A stretch of DNA of 56,149 bases from NCBI RefSeq assembly GCF_000282655.1, contig NZ_AKIV01000019.1, positions 1 through 56,149 of the forward strand, written 5' to 3'. This stretch comes from Polaromonas sp. CF318 (GTDB lineage: Bacteria > Pseudomonadota > Gammaproteobacteria > Burkholderiales > Burkholderiaceae_C). The notes below the pieces were generated by a model. It was not told the DNA's origin. It saw only the letters and a list, made by a program, of their open reading frames with translations, and did not search any database. The translations under genes were made by a program, and so were the position numbers. Every line of letters starts with the position of its first letter. Position 1 is the first letter of the stretch. Below are positions 27,752-36,343 of the stretch, one piece after another.

Positions 27752-29218
27752 GTGTTGCGCGGCGCTTCCCTCCAACCGGCCACGCGCCGCCTGCGCGCGG
27801 GTCTCGCCTGGCTGGCCGTGGCGGGTCTCGCGGGCCTGGCCCTCTGGACCCACGCGGGCGTCGCGCAGGACCGCGCGGCGCCCGATGACGAGAAAACCGG
27901 CGGCGACACTACCGTCTTCGCCACCGGCCAGAACGCGTTTTCATTTCCGCTGGCCAACCTGCCCGACGAGGAGCGCACGCGCTTTGTCATCGGCAATTCC
28001 TTTTTCAGGCGCAACTGGGTGCAGGCGCCGTCGTCCACCACCGCGCGCGACGGCCTGGGCCCGCACTTCATCGCGCGCTCCTGCGGCGGCTGTCACGTGC
28101 AGGACGGCCGCGGCGCGCCGCCTGATTTCACGCGCGGCCTGTCCGACCAGCCCGTGGGCCTCTTGCTGCGCCTGTCGATTCCGGGCAAGGACACGCACGG
28201 CGGCCCCATGCCCGACCCGGTCTATGGCGACCAGTTTTCCAACTTCGCCGTGCAGGGCGTGGTGCCCGAAGGGCAGATTTCGCTGCGCTACGAAACCGTG
28301 CGCGGCAAGTTCGCCGATGGCACGCCTTACCAGTTGCAAAAGCCCCGCTACGGTTTCAGCAAACTCAATTACGGCCCCATGGCCAAAGACGTGATGCTGA
28401 GCCCGCGCATCGCGCCGCAGATGGGCGGCGTGGGCCTGCTCGAAGCGATCCCCGAAGCGGAAATCCTGCGCAATGCGCACGAGCAGGCCGCCCTGGGCGG
28501 CCCGGTGCGCGGCGTCGCCAACCAGGTGTGGGACGCGCCTTCGCAACAGATGCGCGTGGGGCGTTTCGGCTGGAAGGCCAATGTCGCCACGCTGGCGCAC
28601 CAGACCGCGGGCGCTTTCCTCGGCGACATGGGTATCACCTCGCCGCTCTTTCCCAAGGAAACCTGCACCGCCGCGCAGAAAGACTGCCTGGCCGCGCCGC
28701 GCGGCGCGCAAGGCAAGGCGACCGAGATCGACGAGAAGACTTTCAACGACGTGGTGTTCTACGAAAGCACGCTGGCACCTGCCGCGCGGCGCAACCCGAA
28801 GGATGCCCAGGTGGTGCAGGGCCAGAAGCTCTTTGCCCAGGCGCAATGCGCCGCCTGCCACCGGCCCAGCTATGTCACCGGCGACATCCCCTTCCCGCGC
28901 CTGGGCAGCAAGGCCGCGCAGGGCCAGACCATCTGGCCCTATACCGACCTGCTGCTGCACGACATGGGCGAAGGCCTGGCCGACGGCCGGCCCGACTTTC
29001 TCGCCAATGGCCGCCAGTGGCGCACGCCGCCGCTGTGGGGCCTGGGCCTGGTACCCGACGTGAACGGCCATAACCGTTTGCTGCATGACGGCCGCGCGCG
29101 CGGTGCGCTGGAGGCCGTGCTCTGGCATGACGGCGAAGCCAAGGCCAGCAAGGACAAGGTCTTGCAGATGAGCGCGCAGGAGCGCGCCTCGCTGGTCAAG
29201 TTCCTCGAATCGCTGTGA
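27752..29218 (+). CDS. Di-heme oxidoreductase-family protein (DUF1111, cytochrome-c type)
   Basis: 488 residues. Translation starts at GTG 27752 directly after the TAA of the imelysin gene; no early ATG exists. The N-terminus LRAGLAWLAVAGLAGLALWT is an export signal or anchor. Two c-type heme sites are present: CGGCH near residue 111 and CAACH near residue 369, each in the expected lobe of this family (SCGGCHVQDGRGAPP and AQCAACHRPSYVTG). Distal motifs include WPYTDLLLHDMGEGLADG and LLHDGRARGALEAVLWH, shared with MauG/CcpA-like peroxidase relatives. It is the partner gene between two imelysins in iron-regulated operons; a role in periplasmic iron redox is plausible but unproved. Confidence 0.9.
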   Translation: MLRGASLQPATRRLRAGLAWLAVAGLAGLALWTHAGVAQDRAAPDDEKTGGDTTVFATGQNAFSFPLANLPDEERTRFVIGNSFFRRNWVQAPSSTTARDGLGPHFIARSCGGCHVQDGRGAPPDFTRGLSDQPVGLLLRLSIPGKDTHGGPMPDPVYGDQFSNFAVQGVVPEGQISLRYETVRGKFADGTPYQLQKPRYGFSKLNYGPMAKDVMLSPRIAPQMGGVGLLEAIPEAEILRNAHEQAALGGPVRGVANQVWDAPSQQMRVGRFGWKANVATLAHQTAGAFLGDMGITSPLFPKETCTAAQKDCLAAPRGAQGKATEIDEKTFNDVVFYESTLAPAARRNPKDAQVVQGQKLFAQAQCAACHRPSYVTGDIPFPRLGSKAAQGQTIWPYTDLLLHDMGEGLADGRPDFLANGRQWRTPPLWGLGLVPDVNGHNRLLHDGRARGALEAVLWHDGEAKASKDKVLQMSAQERASLVKFLESL

Positions 29219-29223
29219 ACGGC

Positions 29224-30303
29224 ATGAAGACCCCGCGCTCCCCATGGAAGGCCCTCGCCGGCATCGCCTTGCTGGCCTGCGGCGCCGCCTGCGCGCAAAC
29301 CGTCGCCCCGAATGTCGCCGTGCCTTTTTACACCGCCGGTGATTTCATGCGCGGCGCCTACCGCTTCTGGTACGCGCCGCAGGCCGCCGCGTTTGCCGAG
29401 CAGGCCGGCGACCTTCCCACCGCCGTCTCCGCGGTCTGTGACGCGGACGCTGGCGCAGCCGCAAACAAACTGGAGCAGGCACGCGAACGCTGGAAAAGCA
29501 GTGCGCTTGCCTGGGACCGCCTGAGCGGCGTACAGATAGGCCCGCTGGTACAGCGGCGCTCGGCACGCCAGATCGACTTCACGCCGACGCGGCCCGAGCT
29601 CATCAAGCGCGCGATCCAGGCCGCGCCGCAGGACGCGACCGCCATGGAAAGCATAGGCACACCGGCCAAGGGCCTGCCTGCGCTCGAGTGGCTGCTCTGG
29701 AGCCAGCCCATCGCGCCGGCCACGCCGGCCTGCCGCTATGCGCTGCAGGTGGCCGCCGACATCCAGCGCGAGGCCGACACCCTGGCCAAAGCCTTCGACG
29801 AACTGGCGGCGCGCCCGCCCGGCCAGAGCGAAGAAAGCCAAGGCCCGGCGATGAGCGAACTCATCAACCAGTGGACGGGCGCGCTCGAGCGATTGCGCTG
29901 GGCCGAGATGGAAAAGCCCCGCCTTGCCGGCAGTGCGCAGGGCGGCCGCAATGCCGTGGCCTATGCGCGCGGCGCCAGCGGCCAGACGGCCGCACGCTGG
30001 GCCGCGCAGTGGCAGGCGCTGCGCACGCTGGGCGCCTCGCAGGCCCCTGAAGCGCCGCGTCCCGGTGCCGGCCTGGCGCCGATCGAAACCTATTTGCGCG
30101 GCCTGGGCCGCAACGAACCGGCCGACCAGCTGGCGCAGAGCGTGGGCAAGGCCGACAAGGCGCTGCAAAACATCTCGCCCACGAACAAGGCCGGCATGGC
30201 TGCCGCCGGGCGTTCGCTGGCTGACCTGAAAAAACTCACCGAAGCCGAGATCGCGCCCGCGCTCGAAGTCAGCATTGGTTTTTCGGACGCCGACGGCGAT
30301 TGA
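29224..30303 (+). CDS. Second imelysin-family protein
   Basis: 359 residues from ATG 29224. A GTG at 29215, overlapping the previous stop, is an alternative that adds three residues. The signal peptide ends near residue 25 (GAACAQT). The chain shows the imelysin pattern (SALAWDRLSGVQIGPLV, then GTPAKGLPALEWLLWSQP near 155). At the family motif it reads GLPALE where the first paralogue has GWHAIE, so the His of GxHxxE is replaced by Pro while Glu is kept. That suggests a changed or lost metal site. Pairing of a canonical and a divergent imelysin around a di-heme protein occurs in other proteobacterial iron operons. Confidence 0.88.
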   Translation: MKTPRSPWKALAGIALLACGAACAQTVAPNVAVPFYTAGDFMRGAYRFWYAPQAAAFAEQAGDLPTAVSAVCDADAGAAANKLEQARERWKSSALAWDRLSGVQIGPLVQRRSARQIDFTPTRPELIKRAIQAAPQDATAMESIGTPAKGLPALEWLLWSQPIAPATPACRYALQVAADIQREADTLAKAFDELAARPPGQSEESQGPAMSELINQWTGALERLRWAEMEKPRLAGSAQGGRNAVAYARGASGQTAARWAAQWQALRTLGASQAPEAPRPGAGLAPIETYLRGLGRNEPADQLAQSVGKADKALQNISPTNKAGMAAAGRSLADLKKLTEAEIAPALEVSIGFSDADGD

Positions 30304-30322
30304 ATCTCTTCACCGCCACGAC

Positions 30323-31450
30323 ATGAACGCGCCCTTCGCCTTGCAACGCCGCCAGTGGCTGGCCTATGCCGCCTCGCTGGCCGCGCCGTTCACGGCATCC
30401 AGCATGGCCGCGGCGCACACGCCCCGTCTGGTGACAGCCTGGGAGGGCGAAAACGGCTACCGGGTCGGTGTGCTCACGCAGCGCGGCGCGGCGCTGGCCG
30501 TGAGCGCCGCGCTGGACGTGCCGACACGCGCGCACGGCGTCTGGGCCGAATCCGGCGGCAGCCTGCTGGCGGTCGCACGCCGGCCGGGCGACTGGCTGCT
30601 GCGCTGGAAGCCCGATGCGGCCGGCGGCGGCCAGGCCCTCGTCTGGGGCTGGATAGAGCCCGACCGCGCCTTCAACGGCCATGTGGTCGCCAGCCCCGAC
30701 GGCAGACTTCTGTACACCACCGAAACCAACCTTGAAACAGGCCAGGGCCTGATAGGCCTGCGCGACGCCGCCACGCTGGAAAAAACCGGCGAATGGCCCA
30801 CCCATGGCATGGACCCGCACGAGTTGTTGCTGGGCGCCGACGGCAGCCTCATGGTAGCCAACGGCGGCATTCCCGCCTTGCCCGAAACCGGGCGGCTGAA
30901 GATCCACATGGACCGCATGGACGCCTCGCTGGTGCGGCTGGACACGCGCAGCGGCGCGCTGCTAGGCCAGTGGCGCCTGGCCGACCAGCGCCTGAGCCTG
31001 CGCCACATCGCCTGGGGCGAACCCGTCGCGAGCGGAGCGCCGGGGCAGCGCCAGCTGGGCATCGCCTTGCAGGCCGAGCATGACGATGCGGCCGCCAAAG
31101 CCGCGGCGCCCGTGCTGGCCATGTTTGACGGCCAGCGCCTGCAAACCCACGATGCGGGCCCGGGCCAGCAGCTCGCCGGCTACGGCGGCGACATCGCCCC
31201 TACGGCCGGCGGCTTTGCGGTGAGCTGCCCGCGCGCCAACGGCGTGGCGCTGTGGCGCGCCGACGGCCGCTGGGCGGGGTTTCTGCCGCTGCAGGAGGCC
31301 TGCGCGCTGGCGACCGCGGCGCCCGGCGGCGAGCCCAGCCTGTGGGCCGCCGGCCGCCTGGCCGCGCTCACGCAGGACAGCCGGGGCGCCACCCGCGCGT
31401 CGGCGCTCAAGGACCTGCGCCTGGACAACCACTGGGCCGCGCTGGGCTGA
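30323..31450 (+). CDS. DUF1513-family periplasmic protein, last gene of iron operon
   Basis: 375 residues from ATG 30323 (MNAPFALQRRQWLAYAASLA); the earlier in-frame start overlaps the imelysin gene. The N-terminus has a twin Arg followed by a hydrophobic stretch, resembling a Tat signal (RRQWLAYAASLAAPF). The body reads as a seven-bladed propeller-like repeat: FNGHVVASPDGRLLYTTETN, then GMDPHELLLGADGSLMVANG and LVRLDTRSGALLGQWRL. DUF1513 proteins commonly accompany imelysin operons under Fur control. Biochemical role unknown. It is separated by 19 bp from the second imelysin gene and followed by a hairpin. Confidence 0.88.
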   Translation: MNAPFALQRRQWLAYAASLAAPFTASSMAAAHTPRLVTAWEGENGYRVGVLTQRGAALAVSAALDVPTRAHGVWAESGGSLLAVARRPGDWLLRWKPDAAGGGQALVWGWIEPDRAFNGHVVASPDGRLLYTTETNLETGQGLIGLRDAATLEKTGEWPTHGMDPHELLLGADGSLMVANGGIPALPETGRLKIHMDRMDASLVRLDTRSGALLGQWRLADQRLSLRHIAWGEPVASGAPGQRQLGIALQAEHDDAAAKAAAPVLAMFDGQRLQTHDAGPGQQLAGYGGDIAPTAGGFAVSCPRANGVALWRADGRWAGFLPLQEACALATAAPGGEPSLWAAGRLAALTQDSRGATRASALKDLRLDNHWAALG

Positions 31451-31469
31451 GCTTCAGCTCGCGGACGTG

Positions 31470-31506
31470 GCAAGGCCCCGGAACCCAAAGGGCGCCGGGG
31501 CCTTGC
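31470..31506. terminator. 12-bp stem hairpin between convergent genes
   Basis: GCAAGGCCCCGG (31470-31481) pairs perfectly with CCGGGGCCTTGC (31495-31506). It lies between the ends of the rightward iron operon and the leftward DUF4148 gene. There is no U-tract on either side, but position and strength fit a shared terminator. Confidence 0.65.
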
Positions 31507-31523
31507 GGAATGAAGCGCCGCGC

Positions 31524-31808
31524 TTACTGGGCGTTGGTCTTCACGAGCTCTGCAGCCGCCTGGGGGGCTGCACCGGCTTTTTCAGCACGGGGAGCGGCCA
31601 GGTTTTGCTGGGCGGTCGCGCCGTTGAAGCTGGAAGTGGCATCGGCCTTCTGGGCCTGCAGCACTTCGCTCTTGACTTCAGCGCGGGTCTTGGTGGCGGG
31701 TGCCTGCATCTGGTCCAGCAGGAAGGCGTTCAGGGGCTGGGCGGAAGCGGCGACGGAAGTCAGGGCGGCAACAGCAACAACAGCGGCGGCAACAAAGTTC
31801 GATTTCAT
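31524..31808 (-). CDS. Small secreted DUF4148-family protein
   Basis: 94 residues from ATG 31808, preceded by GAGAGGAT. A signal peptide covers residues 1-24 (MKSNFVAAAVVAVAALTSVAASA). The mature part has the family motif KTRAEVKSEVLQAQKAD near residue 41, a charged helix. DUF4148 proteins are abundant, small, periplasmic and of unknown function in Burkholderiales. The long Ala-rich tail has no recognisable site. A second member lies at 33250 beyond the LysR gene, so this locus holds a flanking pair. Confidence 0.88.
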   Translation of the reverse strand: MKSNFVAAAVVAVAALTSVAASAQPLNAFLLDQMQAPATKTRAEVKSEVLQAQKADATSSFNGATAQQNLAAPRAEKAGAAPQAAAELVKTNAQ

Positions 31809-31930
31809 GATGAATATCCTCTCAAAAGTTAAGTGACGTTCCGGGCATGGCGGGCTCATCTCCCCGTCTGTCCAGCCTCGGTGAGTCGCCTTGTAAGGGG
31901 CTCCGGCTCATCGATGTATGAACTGTATTC

Positions 31931-31981
31931 CTGTTAAATCAAACAAAAAATGCCAATTCCAACAATACATTGCTGTTAAAT
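31931..31981. promoter_or_regulatory. Candidate LysR binding repeats upstream of the LysR gene
   Basis: CTGTTAAAT occurs at 31931-31939 and again at 31973-31981, 42 bp apart (four helical turns). Both lie in the AT-rich gap 31809-32015 between the leftward DUF4148 gene and the rightward LysR gene. Same-face repeats in a divergent promoter suit autoregulation by the LysR protein and co-control of DUF4148. No binding evidence is available. Confidence 0.4.
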
Positions 31982-32015
31982 TAGCAACAATAAAGGTGCT
32001 ATATAAGGGTTAACC

Positions 32016-32942
32016 ATGGATCGACTCCAATCAATGCGGGTGTTCCAGCAAGTCGTGGACGACGGCAGTTTTGCCGCTGCGGCGCGCAAATTCGACATCT
32101 CGTCCGCCGTCGTGACCCGCCTGGTCGGCGACCTGGAAGACCACCTGGGTGTGCGCCTGCTGCAACGCACCACGCGCCGCCTGGCGCTGACCGATGCCGG
32201 CGAAACCTACCTGGCCCGTGTGCGGCACATCCTGAGCGACATCGACGAAGCCCATGCCGCCGCCCAGGCCCACGCGCAGGAGATGTCGGGAACCATACGC
32301 ATCATGACGCCGCCGGTCTTCGCCGTGCACGTGCTGGCGCCGCTGGTGGCCGAGTTCGGCCGGCGCTATCCCAAGGTGGTGCTCGACATCCACGTGGACT
32401 CGCCGCTGGTGCCGCCGGTCGAAGACTACGACCTCACGCTGCTGGGCGCCGGCGACGCCTTTGACGCCAACATCATCGCGCGGCCCATTGCCTCATCGGA
32501 CGGTGTGCTCTGCGCCTCGCCCGACTACCTGCGTCGCAACGGCACGCCGGCGCGGCCCGAAGACCTGCCGCAGCACCACAACCTGCGCGTCAAGCAGGCC
32601 GCCAACCGCCACCGCACCTGGCGCCTGACCAATCCCGACGAGGGCAAACGCGTCGTCGAAGTGCAGATAGAGCCCAGCATGCTGGTCAACCACAGCGACA
32701 CGCTGATACGCGCCTGCGTGGACGGCGCCGGCATCATGAGCCAGTCCATAGACCTGGTGGCCAACCACCTCAACAGCGGCGCGCTGCAGCGCATCCTCGC
32801 GCCCTGGATCACCGGCACCAACACCTTGTACGCGGCGTTGCCCAGCCGCAAATTCATTCCGGTGCGCACCAGCGTGTTTCTCGAATTCATGACCGAGTAC
32901 ACGCGCAGGGTGATCAAGAGAATGGACACGCGTCAGGAGTGA
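32016..32942 (+). CDS. LysR-family transcriptional regulator
   Basis: 308 residues from ATG 32016. A winged helix covers residues 1-60 (MDRLQSMRVFQQVVDDGSFA, then SSAVVTRLVGDLEDHLGVRLL and RTTRRLALTDAGETYL). The substrate-binding domain covers about residues 92-300 (GTIRIMTPPVFAVHVLAPLV, DLTLLGAGDAFDANIIARPI, VLCASPDYLRRNGTP). It is of the common CrgA/DsdC-like subgroup. It is divergent from a DUF4148 gene and followed by another one 307 bp later. Targets and effector are unknown. Confidence 0.92.
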   Translation: MDRLQSMRVFQQVVDDGSFAAAARKFDISSAVVTRLVGDLEDHLGVRLLQRTTRRLALTDAGETYLARVRHILSDIDEAHAAAQAHAQEMSGTIRIMTPPVFAVHVLAPLVAEFGRRYPKVVLDIHVDSPLVPPVEDYDLTLLGAGDAFDANIIARPIASSDGVLCASPDYLRRNGTPARPEDLPQHHNLRVKQAANRHRTWRLTNPDEGKRVVEVQIEPSMLVNHSDTLIRACVDGAGIMSQSIDLVANHLNSGALQRILAPWITGTNTLYAALPSRKFIPVRTSVFLEFMTEYTRRVIKRMDTRQE

Positions 32943-33249
32943 GCCCCGCGTATTCAACGCGTGGCGTCAACGCCATTTGATTTCGCCATGCGCAACAACG
33001 GGCGCATGCGCTTCTTGACGCAAAGCTTTCAAAAGACTTTCGCCAAAAAAGTTCCGTGAATTCGCGCCTTCATTGTTCCGATTTCGGCAATGGAATGTTC
33101 TGCAAACACGCACTTGTCTATGGCCCTTGCGGAACAAGCTGGGACGCATCGGTGAGCCACATTGATAACGCGACTCAGCGAGGAAGGCCCCTCGGGCATA
33201 CAGCCCGTCCGACCGGATATTTCAAAAACTGTTCTAAAGGAAATTCATC
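32943..33249. other. 307-bp gap with no recognisable gene
   Basis: Between the LysR stop and the second DUF4148 start I see no convincing ORF or RNA gene. Lower GC at 33000-33110 suggests promoter DNA for the DUF4148 gene, whose ATG at 33250 has AAAGGAAA upstream. No -35/-10 pair was assigned with confidence. Confidence 0.5.
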
Positions 33250-33570
33250 ATGAAATCGAATCTCGTCTCCGCCTCCGTTCTTGCCGTCTCCGCATTGGCC
33301 TTCTTCGGCTCGGCCAGCAGCTTTGCCGAAGGCCGCGATCCTTTCCCGCAAGACCAGGTGAAGTCGGTCAGCACCAAGACCCGCGCCGAAGTCAAAGCCG
33401 AACTGGCACAAGCCCAGCGCGAAGGCTATTCCGTGAACGTGCCCCGGAACTACCAGGCCCCCGAAGCCAGTGCACCCGTGAGCACCAAGTCCCGCGCCGA
33501 AGTGAAAGCCGAAATCGGCACCACCGTGTCGGCCTCGGCCTTTGACCGCGACTACCCAGTCGTTCAATAA
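33250..33570 (+). CDS. Small secreted DUF4148-family protein (second copy)
   Basis: 106 residues from ATG 33250, with AAAGGAAA upstream. A signal peptide covers residues 1-26 (LVSASVLAVSALAFFGSASSFA). The mature protein contains two copies of the family motif: KTRAEVKAELAQAQREG near 43 and KSRAEVKAEIG near 79. It also has the YSVNVPRNYQAPE segment between them. The family is of unknown function and typical of Burkholderiales. It differs from the copy at 31524 outside the motif, so they are old paralogues. A strong hairpin follows 83 bp after the stop. Confidence 0.88.
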   Translation: MKSNLVSASVLAVSALAFFGSASSFAEGRDPFPQDQVKSVSTKTRAEVKAELAQAQREGYSVNVPRNYQAPEASAPVSTKSRAEVKAEIGTTVSASAFDRDYPVVQ

Positions 33571-33652
33571 GCGCATTCCGCGCTGTTGAGCGCTATTGAC
33601 CACCGGTGATGGTTGCGAAGGCAGCCGCCGCCGGCAGTCTCTGGTCCAAACA

Positions 33653-33692
33653 CAAGGCATCCCGCTGCGCCCTGGCGCAGTGGGATGCCTTG
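33653..33692. terminator. 17-bp stem hairpin between convergent DUF4148 and xylB
   Basis: CAAGGCATCCCGCTGCG (33653-33669) pairs with CGCAGTGGGATGCCTTG (33676-33692) with one G-T pair and a 6-base loop. It lies just past both converging stops and likely ends both the rightward DUF4148 transcript and the leftward xylA operon. There is no clear U-run. Confidence 0.65.
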
Positions 33693-33706
33693 CTGTGCGC
33701 GCGCCA

Positions 33707-35185
33707 TCAAACGCCTTGCGCGCCGTACAACGGTGCGACGCCGGCGTACAGCGCGGCAAAACGCGCCCCGCGCTCCTTCCATCGTTCCCGTTCGGCGGGC
33801 CGGGGCGTGTAGCTGTCCAGCGCCGCGGGCGCCTTCAGCACATCCTGCGCATCCGTCTTGTCCACACAAAGCCAGGCAAGCCGGGCAGCGCCCAGGGCGG
33901 GCCCCACGGCGGAGTCCTCGCGCCTGACCACCTCCAGCCCCGTGGCGTCGGCCAGCATCTGGGCCCAGTAAGCGCTGCGCGAGCCGCCGCCTATCAGGCT
34001 GACCTGCTCGAGCCCGGCGCCAGTGACTTGCAGTGCCGCAATGCCCTGGGCCAGCCCATGGCACACGCCTTCCAGGGTGGCGTTGACCAGGTCGGCGCGT
34101 ACGGTGCCGGCATTCAGGCCGAAAAACACGGCCTCGGCCTGGGGATTGTTGTGCGGCGTGCGCTCCCCGTTCAGGTAAGGCAGGAACAGCGGTGTGGACG
34201 GCCGCAGGCCGCGCGCCTCGGCCTCGGCCAGCAGCCGCCCCAGGTCGGGCTCGCCGAGCAGCGAGGCGGTGAAATCCAGGCAGGAGGCCGCCGACAACAT
34301 GACCGACATCAGGTGCCAGGTGCGCGGCAAGGCATGGCAAAAGCTGTGCACGGCCTGCCCGGGATTGCAGGCGAATTCGCGCGTGGCGACGAAGACCACA
34401 CCCGACGTGCCCAGCGACAGCATCGCGTCGCCGGGGCGGTAAACGCCGGCGCCCAGCGCACCGGCGGCGTTGTCGCTCGCGCCGGCCGCCACCGGAATGC
34501 TGCGCAAGCCCCAGCGCAGGGCAAGGTCCGCGCGCAGGCTGCCCGTAGTCTCCGGCCCCTCGTGCAAGACCGGCATGTGCGCGCGCGACAGGTTGCAGGC
34601 GGCGAGCAGTTCGTCGCTCCAGTCGCGCCCGGCCACGTCGAGCCACAGCGTGCCCGCGGCGTCCGACATGTCGGTGGCGAACTCGCCGGTCATGCGCCAG
34701 CGCAGCCAGTCCTTGGGCAACAACACGCGCCGCACGCGCTCGAACACTTGCGGCTCATGGCGCGCCACCCACAGGAGTTTGGGGGCCGTGAAGCCGGGCA
34801 TCATCATGTTGCCGGTGATCTCGCGCGAGCGCGGCACCTGGCGCTCGAGCAGGGCGCATTCCTCGGCGCTGCGCCCGTCGTTCCACAGAATGGCGGGCCG
34901 CAAGGCCTGGCCTTGCGCGTCGAGCAAGGTCGCACCGTGCATCTGGCCCGTCAAGCCAATACCTGCCACGTCGCCCGGGCTGCGCCCCGCCGCCGCCAGC
35001 CCCGCCAGCGCCTGGCGGACGGCGTCATCGCAGGCGCGCCACCAGTCCTGCGGCTCCTGCTCGCGCCACAAGGGGTGCGGCTGGTCGACCGCCAGCGGCG
35101 CCCTGCCGCTGGCCACGACCTGGTGCCCGCGGTCCAGGACCACGGCTTTGACGGCGGAGGTACCGAGATCGATGCCGAGGAACAT
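33707..35185 (-). CDS. xylB: Xylulokinase, last gene of the xylA operon
   Basis: 492 residues from ATG 35185. FGGY carbohydrate kinase: phosphate motif FLGIDLGTSAVKAVVLD at the N-terminus, substrate region GLTGQMHGATLLD near residue 75 (typical of xylulokinase), then ILWNDGRSAEE near 99, KDWLRWRMTGEFATDMSDAAG near 156, and the adenosine motif SLIGGGSRSAYWAQMLAD near 400. It phosphorylates D-xylulose to xylulose-5-phosphate for the pentose phosphate pathway, completing the route opened by xylA at the other end of the operon. Only 3 bp separate its start from the preceding stop. Confidence 0.95.
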   Translation of the reverse strand: MFLGIDLGTSAVKAVVLDRGHQVVASGRAPLAVDQPHPLWREQEPQDWWRACDDAVRQALAGLAAAGRSPGDVAGIGLTGQMHGATLLDAQGQALRPAILWNDGRSAEECALLERQVPRSREITGNMMMPGFTAPKLLWVARHEPQVFERVRRVLLPKDWLRWRMTGEFATDMSDAAGTLWLDVAGRDWSDELLAACNLSRAHMPVLHEGPETTGSLRADLALRWGLRSIPVAAGASDNAAGALGAGVYRPGDAMLSLGTSGVVFVATREFACNPGQAVHSFCHALPRTWHLMSVMLSAASCLDFTASLLGEPDLGRLLAEAEARGLRPSTPLFLPYLNGERTPHNNPQAEAVFFGLNAGTVRADLVNATLEGVCHGLAQGIAALQVTGAGLEQVSLIGGGSRSAYWAQMLADATGLEVVRREDSAVGPALGAARLAWLCVDKTDAQDVLKAPAALDSYTPRPAERERWKERGARFAALYAGVAPLYGAQGV

Positions 35186-35188
35186 GCG

Positions 35189-36343
35189 TCAACGCATCGG
35201 CGTCCACTTGGCCTGGCTGCCGGCGGACTCCACCACCTTCTCGATGAAGCGCACCCCGCGCACGCCGTCGGCCAGGCGCGGGTAGTCGGCCTCCAGCGGA
35301 TCCGGGGCCAGTCCCGCCTGCAGCGCACGGATGTGCGCGGCAACGCCGAGGTACACATTGGCAAAGGCCTCGAGGAAGGCCTCGGGATGGCCCGTGGGCA
35401 GCCGCGTGGCGCGGCGCGCGGCCTCGCCCAGCCAGGGCGAGCCGCGGGTCAGCACGCGCGCGGGGCCGTCGATGGGCTGGTGCACCAGGCGGTTGGGCTC
35501 TTCCTGGTGCCAGGTCAGCGTGCCCTGCGTGCCGAACACCCGCAGGCGCAAATCGTTCTCGCAGCCCACTTCGATCTGCGACGCGATGAGCACACCCCTG
35601 GCGCCATTGGTAAAGCGCAGCAACACATTGCCGTCGTCGTCCAGGCGGCGCCCGGGCACAAAAGCGGTCAGGTCCGCGCAAATGCTGTCCAGCTCCAGGC
35701 CGGTCACCGTGGCCACCAGGTTTTCGGCGTGCGATCCGATGTCGCCCATGGCGCCGGCCAGGCCGCTGCGCGCGGGGTCGGTGCGCCAGTCAGCCTGCTT
35801 CTGGCCCGTGGCTTCCAGGTTGGTGGCAAGCCAGCCCTGGTTGTACTCGACGATGACCTTACGCAACTCGCCGATCAGCCCCTTGGCCACCAGTTCGCGG
35901 GCTTCGCGCACCATGGGGTAGCCCGTGTAGTTGTAGGTCACCCCGAACACGCAGCCGCTGCGCTGCGCGGCCTTCTCCAGCGCCAGTGCCTCTTCGGTGC
36001 TGTGCACCAGCGGCTTGTCGCAGACCACGTGGATGCCCGCCTCGGCGAAGGCATGCGCCACCGGGAAGTGCACGTGGTTGGGCGTGACGATGGACACGAA
36101 GTCGATGCGCTCATGGGCCGGCCGATTCAGCTCATCGGCCAGCAGGTCCTGCCAGCGCCCGTGGTTGCGCGCGTCGGCCAGCCCCAGTTCGGCGCCCGAA
36201 GCGCGCGCGCGCTGCGGGTCGGACGACAGCGCGCCGGCCACCAGCGCCATCTGGCCGTCCAGCGCCATCGCCTTGCGATGCACGGCGCCGATGAAAGCGC
36301 CCTGCCCGCCGCCGACCATGGCGTAACGCAGCTTTCGCATCAT
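35189..36343 (-). CDS. Gfo/Idh/MocA-family oxidoreductase
   Basis: 384 residues from ATG 36343, overlapping the previous gene by ATGA; the long open frame upstream is a shadow. The N-terminal Rossmann domain has [18 protein letters not shown] and the family motif [19 protein letters not shown] near 125. The C-terminal dimerisation domain has [19 protein letters not shown] near 210. It is NAD(P)-dependent and acts on cyclic polyols, sugars or glycosides. Together with the TIM-barrel isomerase encoded before it, it resembles pairs that oxidise and process glycosides or inositol-like sugars. Its role in a xylose operon is unexplained; oxidation of a xyloside or of a pentose epimer is one possibility. 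Confidence 0.9.
   Translation of the reverse strand: MMRKLRYAMVGGGQGAFIGAVHRKAMALDGQMALVAGALSSDPQRARASGAELGLADARNHGRWQDLLADELNRPAHERIDFVSIVTPNHVHFPVAHAFAEAGIHVVCDKPLVHSTEEALALEKAAQRSGCVFGVTYNYTGYPMVREARELVAKGLIGELRKVIVEYNQGWLATNLEATGQKQADWRTDPARSGLAGAMGDIGSHAENLVATVTGLELDSICADLTAFVPGRRLDDDGNVLLRFTNGARGVLIASQIEVGCENDLRLRVFGTQGTLTWHQEEPNRLVHQPIDGPARVLTRGSPWLGEAARRATRLPTGHPEAFLEAFANVYLGVAAHIRALQAGLAPDPLEADYPRLADGVRGVRFIEKVVESAGSQAKWTPMR

Noticed and set aside
28855..28875. Third heme-binding site in the DUF1111 protein
   Set aside because: Only two CxxCH motifs are present in the translated protein (near residues 111 and 369).
33056..33253. 65-codon frame upstream of the second DUF4148 gene
   Set aside because: No likeness, no ribosome-binding site, and it overlaps the promoter and start of the DUF4148 gene.
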